IMG/VR virus record: IMGVR_UViG_3300044994_000116
Location: 1-34,889 of that record
Source of the DNA: a virus
DNA length: 34,889 nucleotides
Direction: 5' to 3' (one strand)
Part shown: piece by piece, positions 7,014 through 15,514 of the stretch
Position numbering within the stretch: the first letter of the stretch is position 1
Layout: each line of letters begins with the position of its first letter
The notes under the pieces: generated by a model
Database searches by the model: none
Seen by the model: only the letters and a program-made list of their open reading frames with translations
What the model was told of the DNA's origin: nothing
Position numbers and translations under genes: made by a program

Positions 7014-8414
7014 TTATGCACCCTTATTGCGTTGGATCGCGTAGGGGTTCAAGACTTGGTACATGACCGCGATATTCCCAACTTGCCCAGCAATAATCCC
7101 TTGCTTGGCCATCGTGTAATCACTTGGGTTCAGATCAACAACAGTGGCTTCCCAAGCTGCTCGGCGTGCGGCGAATTGGGCGGGGTCTAGGCGATACCAG
7201 CGGTAGACAGCCGCTCCCGTAAGACCCAGCCCAGCCGTGCGGTTCGCGTCGGGCTGCGTGGTACTGGCAACGTGACGAGCGTGCAGCCATCGGGAGACCA
7301 CAGGCTTGAGCACTCCCTGCCAAGGATTCTTTCCTTGAATCGACATGTTCGGGAAAGTGCCTGGTGCAGCTTGGGCCATTGCTGCTGTGGTCTGGGTCAT
7401 TGCCGTGAGTTGATCGGCACCCATGAGCCACTGCGCCCAGTGCATGAGCGGAGTCGGCAAGAGCACCGTATCCATCTGCACATCAATCGGGTTGTCGGTT
7501 ACCGGGTGGTACAGATTGGCAATCTGTAAATCGGAATTCGTGAACGCGCCAATGTCGTTGAGCGGGTTCGTGAGGTCGTTGGGAATCGTGCGAGACGTGC
7601 CTTTAGGGTTTGTGATCGTCGGCCCGTAGGTGTTATAGGTCGTGGCACTTGCGTCCAGCAACATGCCCATTTTCCAGTTGTTAGTCTGCCCCGTGATGAT
7701 GTCGAGTGCGAGTTCATTTTCGCGGAACTTGAGCGACTGGCCGAGCTCCTTGGCGCGTGCCATGATCTGGCCGCCAGTAATGTCGATGTACGCCGTTTCC
7801 TTGGTCACTTCGATGCTGGCACCGTATTTTCGCATCACACCAGGCTCGACCCAAAGAGCATCGAGTTTCATACTCGGATGGTTCTCGCCAGGACCGACCA
7901 CGGGAGCGGGTTCGTATGGCCCGAGGATGTTGATGTACCGTTCTCCGCCCTGCCAAAACACGGTGGGCCTTGTAGGAAACATATCAGCAACGTCGTATGC
8001 AGATTGCTGATAACCTTCGAGGACCGCTGCATTCATCAGCCCACCTACCGTGGCACTCCACGCCGCGACGTTCGCGAACGTGCTTGGCCCGATTGGGCTG
8101 GCCGATTCTTCCCGCAGCCATCGCTGAACCGGGAACGCCCGCCCGCTCGATTCGAGATCAAGAACCTGCGCCCAATCCTGACCGAGAATTGCCTCGGTCA
8201 CGATTCGCAAATTGAAATCACTGGGGCGGAATTTTGCGTCTTTTTTCAGCGTCGGGAATCCGTCTTCCCGTGTGTAGCGTCGGCCTTGATCGTCACAGAG
8301 GCCAACCAGTTTGCCGATCTCTTCGGCAAACAGTTGCGGCACCCGGCCCCTTTCCGATTTGCGAAAATTCTCGTAGTTTTTGGCCAATTGGCCCCGAGTC
8401 ACTGGATACGACAT
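7014..8414 (-). CDS. Major capsid protein
   Basis: This 466-residue protein is the largest in the head block after the portal and terminase. It follows the prohead protease and decoration-like genes, the standard place of the major capsid protein. Internal features fit a capsid subunit: a helical N-terminal region (residues 1-110), GMLLDASATTYNTYGPTITNP and NDIGAFTNSDLQIANLYHPV in the centre, and VQMDTVLLPTPLMHWAQWLM. It is longer than a minimal HK97 subunit. No obvious delta-domain cleavage site can be read. Alternative structural roles are possible, but no other gene here fits the major capsid better. Confidence 0.65.
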   Translation of the reverse strand: MSYPVTRGQLAKNYENFRKSERGRVPQLFAEEIGKLVGLCDDQGRRYTREDGFPTLKKDAKFRPSDFNLRIVTEAILGQDWAQVLDLESSGRAFPVQRWLREESASPIGPSTFANVAAWSATVGGLMNAAVLEGYQQSAYDVADMFPTRPTVFWQGGERYINILGPYEPAPVVGPGENHPSMKLDALWVEPGVMRKYGASIEVTKETAYIDITGGQIMARAKELGQSLKFRENELALDIITGQTNNWKMGMLLDASATTYNTYGPTITNPKGTSRTIPNDLTNPLNDIGAFTNSDLQIANLYHPVTDNPIDVQMDTVLLPTPLMHWAQWLMGADQLTAMTQTTAAMAQAAPGTFPNMSIQGKNPWQGVLKPVVSRWLHARHVASTTQPDANRTAGLGLTGAAVYRWYRLDPAQFAARRAAWEATVVDLNPSDYTMAKQGIIAGQVGNIAVMYQVLNPYAIQRNKGA

Positions 8415-8475
8415 ATTGAACCTCTTGGTAGAAAATTAGGGAGTAAGGGGCCAACTACCCCTAATTGTGTTTCGG

Positions 8476-8973
8476 TTATACGATCGCGGCTTGCAGCGTC
8501 GGTACGCTCAGTTCGAATGTCAGTTCGGTGGCACCGACAGCAGCATCACGAGTTACCTTGCCGATGGCATGGGCTGCGGTGGCAGTGATCGCCACTTTCG
8601 CGGCCTCGATTGCGTTGCCGCTCTGCTTGGCAAGCGTCACATAATCGCCAGGTACAGCAGCGCTGCCGAGAGCCGCGCAGGGGAACGTAAATTCGCCGGA
8701 CGCGATAATGCCGCCATCAGTCCCCTGGTCGCCGTCTGCGGTCTGCAACGTGGTACGGCGGACATCACTCACGCCACGCATCAGCGGGCGCAGAGCAGCC
8801 AGTGTGGTGGCCAGGTCCGTATTCCAGGCGAACGAGCTGGCAGGCTTGTCGTATCCGTCAGCAGCACGGTACACGAGGTCGCCGGTATTCACCGCGACGG
8901 ATGCTTTCCACTTCGCCGATTGGTATCGGTACGGGCCTTTGCCCGTCGACCGGTTGTTGCTGTGAACGCCCAT
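8476..8973 (-). CDS. Capsid decoration / stabilisation-like protein
   Basis: This 165-residue protein starts MGVHSNNRSTGKGPYRYQSA. It is Ala/Gly/Thr-rich with short beta segments (FTFPCAALGSAAVPGDYVTL, TELTFELSVPTLQAAIV). Position between the prohead protease and the major capsid gene, and a composition like small beta-barrel decoration proteins (for example lambda gpD or DUF2190 types), support a capsid accessory role. No membrane segment or catalytic motif is seen. Confidence 0.45.
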   Translation of the reverse strand: MGVHSNNRSTGKGPYRYQSAKWKASVAVNTGDLVYRAADGYDKPASSFAWNTDLATTLAALRPLMRGVSDVRRTTLQTADGDQGTDGGIIASGEFTFPCAALGSAAVPGDYVTLAKQSGNAIEAAKVAITATAAHAIGKVTRDAAVGATELTFELSVPTLQAAIV

Positions 8974-9018
8974 AGATTCGCCTCGTGTGGTTTGTGAACG
9001 ACAACCGCTTGCCAGTGA

Positions 9019-10104
9019 TCAATCTTGCCAGACAAACGACTTACTTTCGGTCGTGCATTGACGCTGTGTGGTGCGTGGCTTCTCGCCGGTTGAGCTGCTG
9101 CCTTTGAGTTTCTGCGCCAGTGTTTCGCGGAGTTTAGCGGAGGTGCCTGCGATGAGTTCGATGGTGCCGCGATCCAGGGTCAGGCCGTGTTTCTCGGCCA
9201 CTTCCATCGCTTCGAGGATCGCCGTGCCCTTGCGCTTGCCCCGGCTCTCGTATGTCTCTTCGTCTTCGTCTGGCTCATCGTCATCGTTTGCCACATCGGC
9301 AACATCGGCCGCGTCAATCTTGCCATCGCCGTTGATGTCGTCGTGCGAGTTGAGCAGCTTTTTGATTTTGCCAAGTGCTTCTTTCGCGTCGGTTTCGCCT
9401 GCCATCGCAGCATCAACCACGCTCATGATCGCGGCCTTAAATGCGGCACTGATCCCGTCTTCAGGGGTCATGTCGTCTGGTGGTTGGTCCATTGGAAGAT
9501 CGCCCATCGGCGCGCCGTCCACGCCTTCCATCTCGGCCAATTTCTTGACCTTGAGAATCTGCGACACCGTGGCCTTGGTCGCCACGCTTTCGAGGAATTT
9601 CTTGATTGTGTACATGCCTACGTGTCCCTTGGATTCGTGGAGGCCCTTGGTCGATGCGGGGTCAGCAACGAGGTCAACAGATTCAATTGAGTCGATGGAT
9701 TCCACGACCTCGTTTCCGTTTCGGTCGTAGCTGGTTTTGCACATGGCGACGTGAGACATGCCGAACAATGATGGATTACGTTCAGCCGCTTCGAAGACAC
9801 GCTCAGCCATCGGATGCGATCGAAGTACATTCAGGGTTGCGCGAGGTCGGCCATCATCGCCGGCCGTGACATCGGATAACCAACCGAGCCGCCGCTCAAC
9901 CGTGGCCTTCTCGCCGTGGTCACAGTTGACGACCCGGCCCTCGTATCGGTGTACTGATTTGCGGAGTACGTCGGCCCCGTAGGTGCGGTTGTTTGCGGAA
10001 CGGAAACCGCAAACGAGAACGCCGGAAATCGTTCCCGCCTCGCGGTCAACCCGCACGCCGGAAAACGGTTCCGCCACCCGCTCTGTAATGCGTTTTGTTG
10101 CCAT
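9019..10104 (-). CDS. Prohead protease/scaffold with dockerin-like EF-hand insert
   Basis: This is a 361-residue protein. The N-terminal ~165 residues fit a herpesvirus-type (assemblin fold) prohead serine protease: NRTYGADVL near 39-47, VVNCDHGE with candidate catalytic His63, FGMSHVA with candidate Ser117/His118, and ESVDLVADPAS at 141-151. The acidic, helical C-terminal half (about 180-361) looks like a scaffold domain, so protease and scaffold are probably one polypeptide. Residues 255-270 read DDINGDGKIDAADVAD, a close match to a dockerin/EF-hand calcium loop, followed by an acidic run. The gene lies between the Mu-F-like protein and the capsid genes, as expected. Confidence 0.65.
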   Translation of the reverse strand: MATKRITERVAEPFSGVRVDREAGTISGVLVCGFRSANNRTYGADVLRKSVHRYEGRVVNCDHGEKATVERRLGWLSDVTAGDDGRPRATLNVLRSHPMAERVFEAAERNPSLFGMSHVAMCKTSYDRNGNEVVESIDSIESVDLVADPASTKGLHESKGHVGMYTIKKFLESVATKATVSQILKVKKLAEMEGVDGAPMGDLPMDQPPDDMTPEDGISAAFKAAIMSVVDAAMAGETDAKEALGKIKKLLNSHDDINGDGKIDAADVADVANDDDEPDEDEETYESRGKRKGTAILEAMEVAEKHGLTLDRGTIELIAGTSAKLRETLAQKLKGSSSTGEKPRTTQRQCTTESKSFVWQD

Positions 10105-10145
10105 GCAAACAAGTATGATCCACGTTTTCCGAGTTGCAATATTGA

Positions 10146-10169
10146 CAGGTTAGCGAACAGGTTAGCGAA
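10146..10169. repeat. 12-bp tandem repeat at the end of the Mu-F-like gene
   Basis: The unit CAGGTTAGCGAA occurs twice head to tail. The right copy covers the last codons and TAA of the 10162-10980 gene, and the left copy lies in the 57-bp gap before the prohead protease. It looks like a small slippage duplication. Confidence 0.7.
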
Positions 10170-10980
10170 AGACAGGAACCAAAAAGCAACGGCAATTATA
10201 GGCGATTGTGCCATCAGGATCTAAAGGCGGGCGCGGCATCTCGGCCATGCTCGGCTGGCCCGGTTCCGGGTTGCGATAGTAGATTGTGCCGTGCCGTTTC
10301 TTGTGGTCAATCCGGCTTGTAGGTGAGTGGCCATTGTCCACGGCCTGGATCTTGTAGCCGACAATCATGCCGTCGAGTTCCTCACTAACCGCGAGTTGCG
10401 ACTCGGTAGCCACCCGCAGCCCTTCGGTGCGTGCGATACGTTGAGATGTAGACTTGATCACATCGAACCGTCGCATGAGTTCTTTGCCGATTTTGAGGCG
10501 GTCCCAGCCGTCGGCAATCGCTTGAGTGATGATGCTGGTAATGTGCTCGGGCGATGTCACTTTGGTAATCGAGATCGGCGAGAACCCGACCATTCGACGT
10601 AGGATCGCGAGATTCGGCGCGGGAAGCACCTTGTCTACCACCTGCACCCGTCGCGTATCGTTCTCGAAGAACAGCAGTGATTCCGCTGCCCGCTTGGTTC
10701 GCTTGGCCTTTGCGATGAACAGCTTGCGTGCTTCCTTCCATCCAAGTTTTGCGTGTACCTCAAATGCTTTTTTCGTGGCATTGATGAGTGCTTTGCGGAG
10801 CTTGGCGAGTGCTGCGGGTATGGTCTGCCGATAGGCCCGGAGTTCATTGGGGTCTGTACTGTCTGGCATCTTGGCGAGCAACTTATTGGCGTGGTGTTCG
10901 ACAATGGCAGTGAGCCGAGCCGCGATCAAATCGACCCGGTGCAGTGCCAGCTTGCGTAGGGCTACTGGTGTGAGCTTCAT
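10162..10980 (-). CDS. Phage head morphogenesis protein (Mu gpF-like minor head protein)
   Basis: This 272-residue protein has a basic, helical N-terminal half (residues 1-110, KRTKRAAESLLFFE...). Its C-terminal half carries SQRIARTEGLRVATESQLAV (about 180-200), DHKKRHGTIYYRNPEPG and a terminal YNCRCFLVPVF. The combination IARTE...N.A..., then D.K..RH...N and YNCRC at the end is the signature of the phage Mu F-like / SPP1 gp7 minor head family. These proteins bind the portal and aid DNA packaging or ejection. It lies right after the portal gene region, as in many siphophages. Confidence 0.75.
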   Translation of the reverse strand: MKLTPVALRKLALHRVDLIAARLTAIVEHHANKLLAKMPDSTDPNELRAYRQTIPAALAKLRKALINATKKAFEVHAKLGWKEARKLFIAKAKRTKRAAESLLFFENDTRRVQVVDKVLPAPNLAILRRMVGFSPISITKVTSPEHITSIITQAIADGWDRLKIGKELMRRFDVIKSTSQRIARTEGLRVATESQLAVSEELDGMIVGYKIQAVDNGHSPTSRIDHKKRHGTIYYRNPEPGQPSMAEMPRPPLDPDGTIAYNCRCFLVPVFR

Positions 10981-10984
10981 ATGG

Positions 10985-11266
10985 TTACACGCCGTATAAA
11001 ATCTCTACCACTGCGGTTTCATCGTCAGCGACAACGGCAATCTGGTTCAGGTTGTCCATCCACAAGGTTGAGAATGTCTCGCCAATAGCCAGCGAGATAC
11101 CATCAGTGTCGATAATACCATTTGCCACACCGTGGATTTTGATCGTGTCGGCACTGAATTCACTATTGCGAATCACAACCAGGCGGCACGGCCGGTCCGG
11201 CAAAATCGTCGGTGTGTTATCTGCGGTCACGTTTAGGCTGCGGTAGGATCGGAGATTCTGAATCAT
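10985..11266 (-). CDS. Small hypothetical head-region protein
   Basis: This 93-residue beta-rich protein (MIQNLRSYRSLNVTADNTPT) contains RPCRLVVIRNSEFSADTIKI, LAIGETFSTLWMDNLNQIAV and AVVEILYGV at its end. It is a predicted all-beta single domain similar in size to small phage structural modules. It lies between the portal and the Mu-F-like gene. I do not recognise the family. Confidence 0.5.
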   Translation of the reverse strand: MIQNLRSYRSLNVTADNTPTILPDRPCRLVVIRNSEFSADTIKIHGVANGIIDTDGISLAIGETFSTLWMDNLNQIAVVADDETAVVEILYGV

Positions 11267-11267
11267 G

Positions 11268-11336
11268 TTACTTGCCCCATGTGATGACAGCTTCGCGGAG
11301 AAGCCGGAGTATTGTTTTTAGCGTTTCCATTACCAT
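11268..11336 (-). CDS. Possible 22-residue peptide between portal and structural gene
   Basis: The short frame reads MVMETLKTILRLLREAVITW and ends in TAA one base before the next ATG. It would form one amphipathic helix. AGGG directly abuts the first ATG, so the second ATG at 11330 may be better spaced. It fills an otherwise empty 87-bp gap. Chance is possible because it is so short. Confidence 0.3.
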   Translation of the reverse strand: MVMETLKTILRLLREAVITWGK

Positions 11337-11353
11337 CCCTGCTTTTAATTAGA

Positions 11354-13036
11354 TTAACCGATTTCGTCTTCTGGTGCGCTGTCATCATCACCAGGCCCAC
11401 CGCCACCGAATATGCCCGCCATCCCGCCGCCTTGATCGTCCGGGAATTGCTCGGCCCATGCCTTGATATTTGCCGCCTCCAACGCTGGGTCGTAACCCTC
11501 CTCCGTGATCCACGTTTGAGCTGACAAGACCTTGGCATCGAACAAGGTTCTGCGTCGGTTCGTGTCCTCTGATTTGTTGGAAATCGCTACCGGCGGGGCA
11601 GTCACCTTGACCGCCACTTTGCGGATCTGCTCGTGGGTCAGGCGGCCAGACTCTGCGGCCAGAGACAGCACACGGGTCGCCAGTTGGCCCTGGAAAACCG
11701 CGTAATTCTGCTGCCGTGCTTCTGCGCTTCTCTCGAACGGTCCGCCGCTCACGAGTGTCGAGGCAAAGTTCGCGTTTGAGGAATCGCCGCTGAAATACTC
11801 TGGGCAGCCCCACCGCAGGCCGATCATTCGCAGTGTTGCTTGCTCGGCCTGGACGAAGCCGGGTATGCCTGTGTTGATTGGCCCGGCGGTGTACCGTAGC
11901 TGGTTGCTCACGTCGATGATTAGGCCGGCCTGGTGCAGGTTCAGCGTGCGGGTCCGGTCCTCGCCCGGTGTGTTGATCGATCCGAGTGAGCCCGGTCTGT
12001 TGAATATTGTCGCCGTGCCACTTGCGCCCCGGTCGATCATGGTGTGGACTTGGTCGCTGGTGGTCGTCGGTGCGTGCTCACGAATGTAGGCAATTGCCGC
12101 AAGGAGGCCACTGACATGAATCATGTTCCGAACCAGCGTGCGGACCCCGCACGCTTCGTCTTGGAGAGGCCAAAAGTCCGGGATGCCACGCTTCACGCTC
12201 GACTTCGTATTCAGCTTGTAGTGCAGCACTCTTGAAGCGGGGACCACCTCACCACCGTCGCCGCTCTCACTCTCAGGATCGACCACGTAATAGGCCAGTC
12301 GCCTCTGGTTGTCCTCCGGGTCGGTCTGGATGCCCCAGCCCCAATCACTGAGCAGTGTTTCGCCCGGCGGTGTGCGGATACACTCCGGCTCAATGTGCCG
12401 CATCTGCGGTACGCCACGTGTCGAGGAATCGCCACGAAACAGACGGATGAACGCCTCGCCGTCTTCCATCGAACGCTCATAGGTCTCGCGTTCCAGGTTC
12501 TCCATCGGCGAGGTATCGCTTACCCCGTCGCCGGATACCACGGCTTCGGTGATACTTCCCCATCCGTTGAGCCGCCGGAACTCATCAAGCACCTGCTGGC
12601 ATGCCTCGATGTCAGGGTCAGTCTCGCCGGTGTCCATGCCCTGCGAAGTCGCGCCTTTCTTCTGGCCCCGCGCCACGACTTCCCACTCAAACCCCTTGCC
12701 AACAACAAAGTTGCAGACGTGATCACGGAACCCCAGACAGACAATATTAGTCTCACACAGGAGACGACAGTAAGCCCGCATCATGCGAAGGTCTTGCTCA
12801 TTTTCAAGCGTCGGCCTGTTGCGTCCGTATGAGCGATCTTGTGGAAAGCCTGCTGGGTACAAAAGCCTGTCGCCGTCCATGAACCGTTCCCACGGCACCA
12901 CGATGGATTCTGACAGCCGCTTGTACTCTTGTTCGAGATGTGCTTTGTGGCGTGCGAGGGTGCGGAGAGCCTGACGATGCTCTCGCTGCTGCGGTGTGGG
13001 TGCGATCCAGTTTTTGAGCTGTGTATAGATGCCCAC
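11354..13036 (-). CDS. Portal protein (lambda-type)
   Basis: This is a 560-residue protein. The GTG start at 13036 shares its G with the TAG of the large terminase (TAGTG) and is preceded by a strong AGAGGGAGG ribosome site. The N-terminal region is helical (REHRQALRTLARHKAHLEQE). The middle carries RGVPQMRHIEPECIRTPPGE and RLAYYVVDPESESGDGGEVV, then ASRVLHYKLNTKSSVKRGIPD, which matches the conserved core of lambda B-type portals (VPA..I.H.......QVRG.P). Next come PGFVQAEQATLRMIGLRWGC and the Gln-rich stem region. It forms the dodecameric DNA channel at the head vertex. Position after the terminase is standard. Confidence 0.85.
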   Translation of the reverse strand: MGIYTQLKNWIAPTPQQREHRQALRTLARHKAHLEQEYKRLSESIVVPWERFMDGDRLLYPAGFPQDRSYGRNRPTLENEQDLRMMRAYCRLLCETNIVCLGFRDHVCNFVVGKGFEWEVVARGQKKGATSQGMDTGETDPDIEACQQVLDEFRRLNGWGSITEAVVSGDGVSDTSPMENLERETYERSMEDGEAFIRLFRGDSSTRGVPQMRHIEPECIRTPPGETLLSDWGWGIQTDPEDNQRRLAYYVVDPESESGDGGEVVPASRVLHYKLNTKSSVKRGIPDFWPLQDEACGVRTLVRNMIHVSGLLAAIAYIREHAPTTTSDQVHTMIDRGASGTATIFNRPGSLGSINTPGEDRTRTLNLHQAGLIIDVSNQLRYTAGPINTGIPGFVQAEQATLRMIGLRWGCPEYFSGDSSNANFASTLVSGGPFERSAEARQQNYAVFQGQLATRVLSLAAESGRLTHEQIRKVAVKVTAPPVAISNKSEDTNRRRTLFDAKVLSAQTWITEEGYDPALEAANIKAWAEQFPDDQGGGMAGIFGGGGPGDDDSAPEDEIG

Positions 13037-14589
13037 TATTGCCTCCCTCTAACATACATTTCCATGCGACGGATGAGAACGCCTGCAACGTCCGGGCCGT
13101 CATCAAATTCGCTGTTAGGCCATGACCGCCACTGGTTCACCAGTTCGCGTCCGCCTGCCGTGTTCCGCACCTTAATCTGCTTGCGACTCAAGTATGAACC
13201 AGCCTTGCGAATTCGTGCGGCCTTGGGGTCGGTCGAGGTCAGTTCCTCGTAGGTGAAGAGCCCAGTTTTGCCCCGTTCGGCCATGACTCGCTGAAGCTCC
13301 GGTGTCAGTAGTCCCATCGTGGAATTCACCTCGGCCACTACAACATCGGGCTGCCACACTTCGGCCAGCTCGATGACACGTTGACACATGGCTGTCACAT
13401 GCTCACGCCTAAGATCGGCTTCGAGGTAGAGCACGCCATCCTTGCCTAGTGCCAGGCATCCGTGCGCCTGCCAGTCTGCTGTCGTCGAGTTCGCGGCCTT
13501 GCTCGGGTCGATGCCCTGGATGCGGCAGACGGTCTCTGGCCAATCGGTGAACCACAAGTCCGGATCGTCGAACCATTCTGCTGGCCACTCGGTTGCACCG
13601 TCTGTGCCGGGCCTGTCTTGTTTCTCGCTGTCGAATGCACTCGCGCCGATTGAAGCTCGCAGCCGCATCAGGTCGTAGAGCGGTTCCCATTCGGGCCAAA
13701 GAACCACTGCCCCCCGGTCCATCTCTGCCCGGTTCGCTTCATAGTATGCTCGGGCTGTCACCTGCGCTGAATCGTCTGCTAAATTCGAGAGTATACGTTC
13801 CCACTCGCCCCACAGGTCCATACGCTCGGGCCACTCGATCACACTCCGGTAGCTGCGTGACTGCCAACCGGCTGTCCTGCGAAGCTTATGCGAGATTGCC
13901 TCTTGATGGATCGGCGTTCCGGCCACGAGGAAGTTCGTTCGCGCGGTGCCGACGCTCATCACGTCCTTGGTCCACCAGTCCCACTTACGTCGTCTCAGTG
14001 TCGGACTGTATGCATCGGCCTTCTCGTTGCAGTCGTCGCCGATGACAAGTGTCGGTCGGTCTGCGCGGTTGCTTCTACCCCGAACCCGAGAGCCTGCACC
14101 TTTGGCTACGATCTGGCAGCCGTTGCGGAGTCGTATGCGGTCGTTCCGCCACACTGGACCCACGCCTGCCGCTTGCGGATAGTCGCGGGCTATCGCTGGG
14201 TTGTCCGCCACCTCCTGCCGGATCGCGTCCAAAAACTCATTCGCTTGATCGCTGGTATCGCTTAGCAGCAGGATGTACGGCTCAATCTTCTCTAACACGC
14301 ACCAGAGCGGGTAGCCCTTGCTCACCCATGTTGTTTTCGCACTACCCCGCGCCGCCTCGTAGACTCGCCATGTACCCCGCGTTTCATGCAGGGTTGCCAG
14401 GTCACTCGCAAGATCGAGGTGGAGTTTGCTCGGTGCCGCCTTCAGGTAGTGCGGGAGGTATGTCTTCATCCACGACAGGCCGAACGGTTGTTTCTGCTGT
14501 GCTGTGGTCAATTGGTCTCGAAGTTGCGCTGTCAGCCTGAGTTGGTTCTTGGCTCGTTTGAGTAGGCTTCGCACTCGCACCGATATCAC
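13036..14589 (-). CDS. terL: Terminase large subunit (packaging ATPase-nuclease)
   Basis: This is a 517-residue protein. The ATPase domain has a Walker A-like ARGSAKTT (about 80-87) and a Walker B-like TLVIGDDCNE (about 180-189). The GTPIHQE segment at 225-231 probably carries the coupling motif. The RNase H-like nuclease domain shows IQGIDPSKAANS with candidate metal ligand Asp361, VVVAEVNSTMG near 417-426, and a terminal acidic DDGPDVAG. It cuts and translocates DNA into the prohead through the portal. The GTG at 14589 gives a 174-nt overlap with the small subunit's end. An ATG at 14469 would shorten the protein by 40 residues and still overlap. Neither has a good ribosome site, so the start is uncertain. 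Confidence 0.88.
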   Translation of the reverse strand: MISVRVRSLLKRAKNQLRLTAQLRDQLTTAQQKQPFGLSWMKTYLPHYLKAAPSKLHLDLASDLATLHETRGTWRVYEAARGSAKTTWVSKGYPLWCVLEKIEPYILLLSDTSDQANEFLDAIRQEVADNPAIARDYPQAAGVGPVWRNDRIRLRNGCQIVAKGAGSRVRGRSNRADRPTLVIGDDCNEKADAYSPTLRRRKWDWWTKDVMSVGTARTNFLVAGTPIHQEAISHKLRRTAGWQSRSYRSVIEWPERMDLWGEWERILSNLADDSAQVTARAYYEANRAEMDRGAVVLWPEWEPLYDLMRLRASIGASAFDSEKQDRPGTDGATEWPAEWFDDPDLWFTDWPETVCRIQGIDPSKAANSTTADWQAHGCLALGKDGVLYLEADLRREHVTAMCQRVIELAEVWQPDVVVAEVNSTMGLLTPELQRVMAERGKTGLFTYEELTSTDPKAARIRKAGSYLSRKQIKVRNTAGGRELVNQWRSWPNSEFDDGPDVAGVLIRRMEMYVRGRQ

Positions 14590-14962
14590 TCACTTGTTTT
14601 GAGAGTTCTGCCAGTTGCGTTTTCAGTTCTGCAATCTCCCGCCGCTCGCTGCCGAAATATTCCGGGTAAAGGCGTTCAAGCATCCACGCGGAAGCCTGCC
14701 AGACTTTCTTGCTTGCCTTGTTGATGTTGGCTACGTGTTCACAGACGCTTGACGACTCCGCATTTTTTATTGCTGCCAAAAATGCCACCCATTTAGGGGA
14801 TTTTCCTTCACGACCCCATGCAACGTATCTGCTGAGTGTTCGTTCACTAATGCCGCAAGCGACGGCCGCATACTTGCGGGGCACTCCTTTGCGGAGGTGG
14901 CCTAGCAGCTTCTCGGTCGTCTTTGGGTCCGGCTCGGGGTTCGGATTCTTCTTGCGTGGCAT
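14402..14962 (-). CDS. terS: Terminase small subunit (DNA-binding)
   Basis: This is a 186-residue protein from the ATG at 14962; a GTG two codons earlier is also possible. The N-terminal ~60 residues contain a helix-turn-helix (LRKGVPRKYAAVACGISERT, then LSRYVAWGREGK), typical for small terminase subunits that recognise the packaging site. A predicted coiled coil follows at ~100-125 (ERREIAELKTQLAELSKQVS). The tail is Pro/Thr/Glu-rich and probably disordered. The 3' third overlaps the large subunit in another frame, so the disordered tail may owe its composition to that overlap. Confidence 0.75.
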   Translation of the reverse strand: MPRKKNPNPEPDPKTTEKLLGHLRKGVPRKYAAVACGISERTLSRYVAWGREGKSPKWVAFLAAIKNAESSSVCEHVANINKASKKVWQASAWMLERLYPEYFGSERREIAELKTQLAELSKQVSDIGASAKPTQTSQEPTQADSATSRPIDHSTAETTVRPVVDEDIPPALPEGGTEQTPPRSCE

Positions 14963-14998
14963 AGCCACGAGTTTCGCACGGGTTGACCGAATTGCTAG

Positions 14999-15012
14999 AT
15001 TGACAGGTCAAT
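14999..15012. promoter_or_regulatory. Palindrome / possible operator and plus-strand promoter
   Basis: ATTGAC-AG-GTCAAT is a perfect 6-bp inverted repeat with a 2-bp centre. On the plus strand it overlaps TTGACA (15000-15005), followed 15 bp later by TATAGT (15021-15026), a possible promoter for the gene at 15126. The rest of the 163-bp gap (14963-15125) holds only the hairpin at 15030-15065. Confidence 0.35.
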
Positions 15013-15029
15013 TAACTGCATATAGTGAG

Positions 15030-15065
15030 AAAAACCCTGAACCGTTTCGCAGACGGTCCAGGGTT
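15030..15065 (-). terminator. Rho-independent terminator between early and late blocks
   Basis: Read leftward, AACCCTG-G-ACCG pairs with CGGT-T-CAGGGTT (stem arms 15054-15065 and 15033-15044, one internal mismatch, 9-nt loop). The stem is followed by a run of five T's. It would stop minus-strand early transcription before the terminase genes. The late genes would then need their own promoter or antitermination. Confidence 0.6.
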
Positions 15066-15125
15066 GTAGTTGAGTGACATCAGCATGCGGCCTCTGGAAT
15101 CATACCACGATGAGGCCCCAAATCA

Positions 15126-15482
15126 ATGAGCGCAAAAAACGTCTACTATCGGAAAAACTCCGAGGGCGAGTTTGTTGAGTGCGTACCGCGTCTTCGCCCA
15201 CCCACTAAGAAAGACCGCAATGAATTCGAAAGGTACGCTGCAAAGGTGAGAGGCAAGCTCATTGCCCGGCTTGACGATCTCTGCCACAAGAAAGTATTGC
15301 CAATCGTGGAAGAGATGAACATTGAGTGGTCGGACTGGATTAACCTATTACAGATGATCCAGCTTGCATTATTCCCAGAGGAATTTGAAGATAAAGATTG
15401 TGGTAACGAAGGGCTGATACCAAAACGTGGACTAGGTAGTATCAGCAACCAACAAATGTTAGCATTTCTAGCAACATTGTGA
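15126..15482 (+). CDS. Hypothetical plus-strand protein at the early/late boundary
   Basis: This 118-residue charged, mostly helical protein starts MSAKNVYYRKNSEGEFVECV. The centre reads RGKLIARLDDLCHKKVLPIV, and LLQMIQLALFPEEFEDKD is a hydrophobic helix. By eye it is less GC-rich than neighbouring genes. It runs opposite to almost everything else and lies between the late-block terminator and a set of small early genes. No ribosome site is obvious before the ATG. I do not recognise the family. It could be a moron or a late regulator judging by its position. Confidence 0.5.
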   Translation: MSAKNVYYRKNSEGEFVECVPRLRPPTKKDRNEFERYAAKVRGKLIARLDDLCHKKVLPIVEEMNIEWSDWINLLQMIQLALFPEEFEDKDCGNEGLIPKRGLGSISNQQMLAFLATL

Positions 15483-15514
15483 TCCGCTCGGCCCCGGGCC
15501 CCACCTTGGTCAGG

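Noticed and set aside
9068-9730. Plus-strand serine-rich frame opposite the prohead protease
   Set aside because: Antisense of an acidic, Ala-rich coding region; no start signal and no domain.
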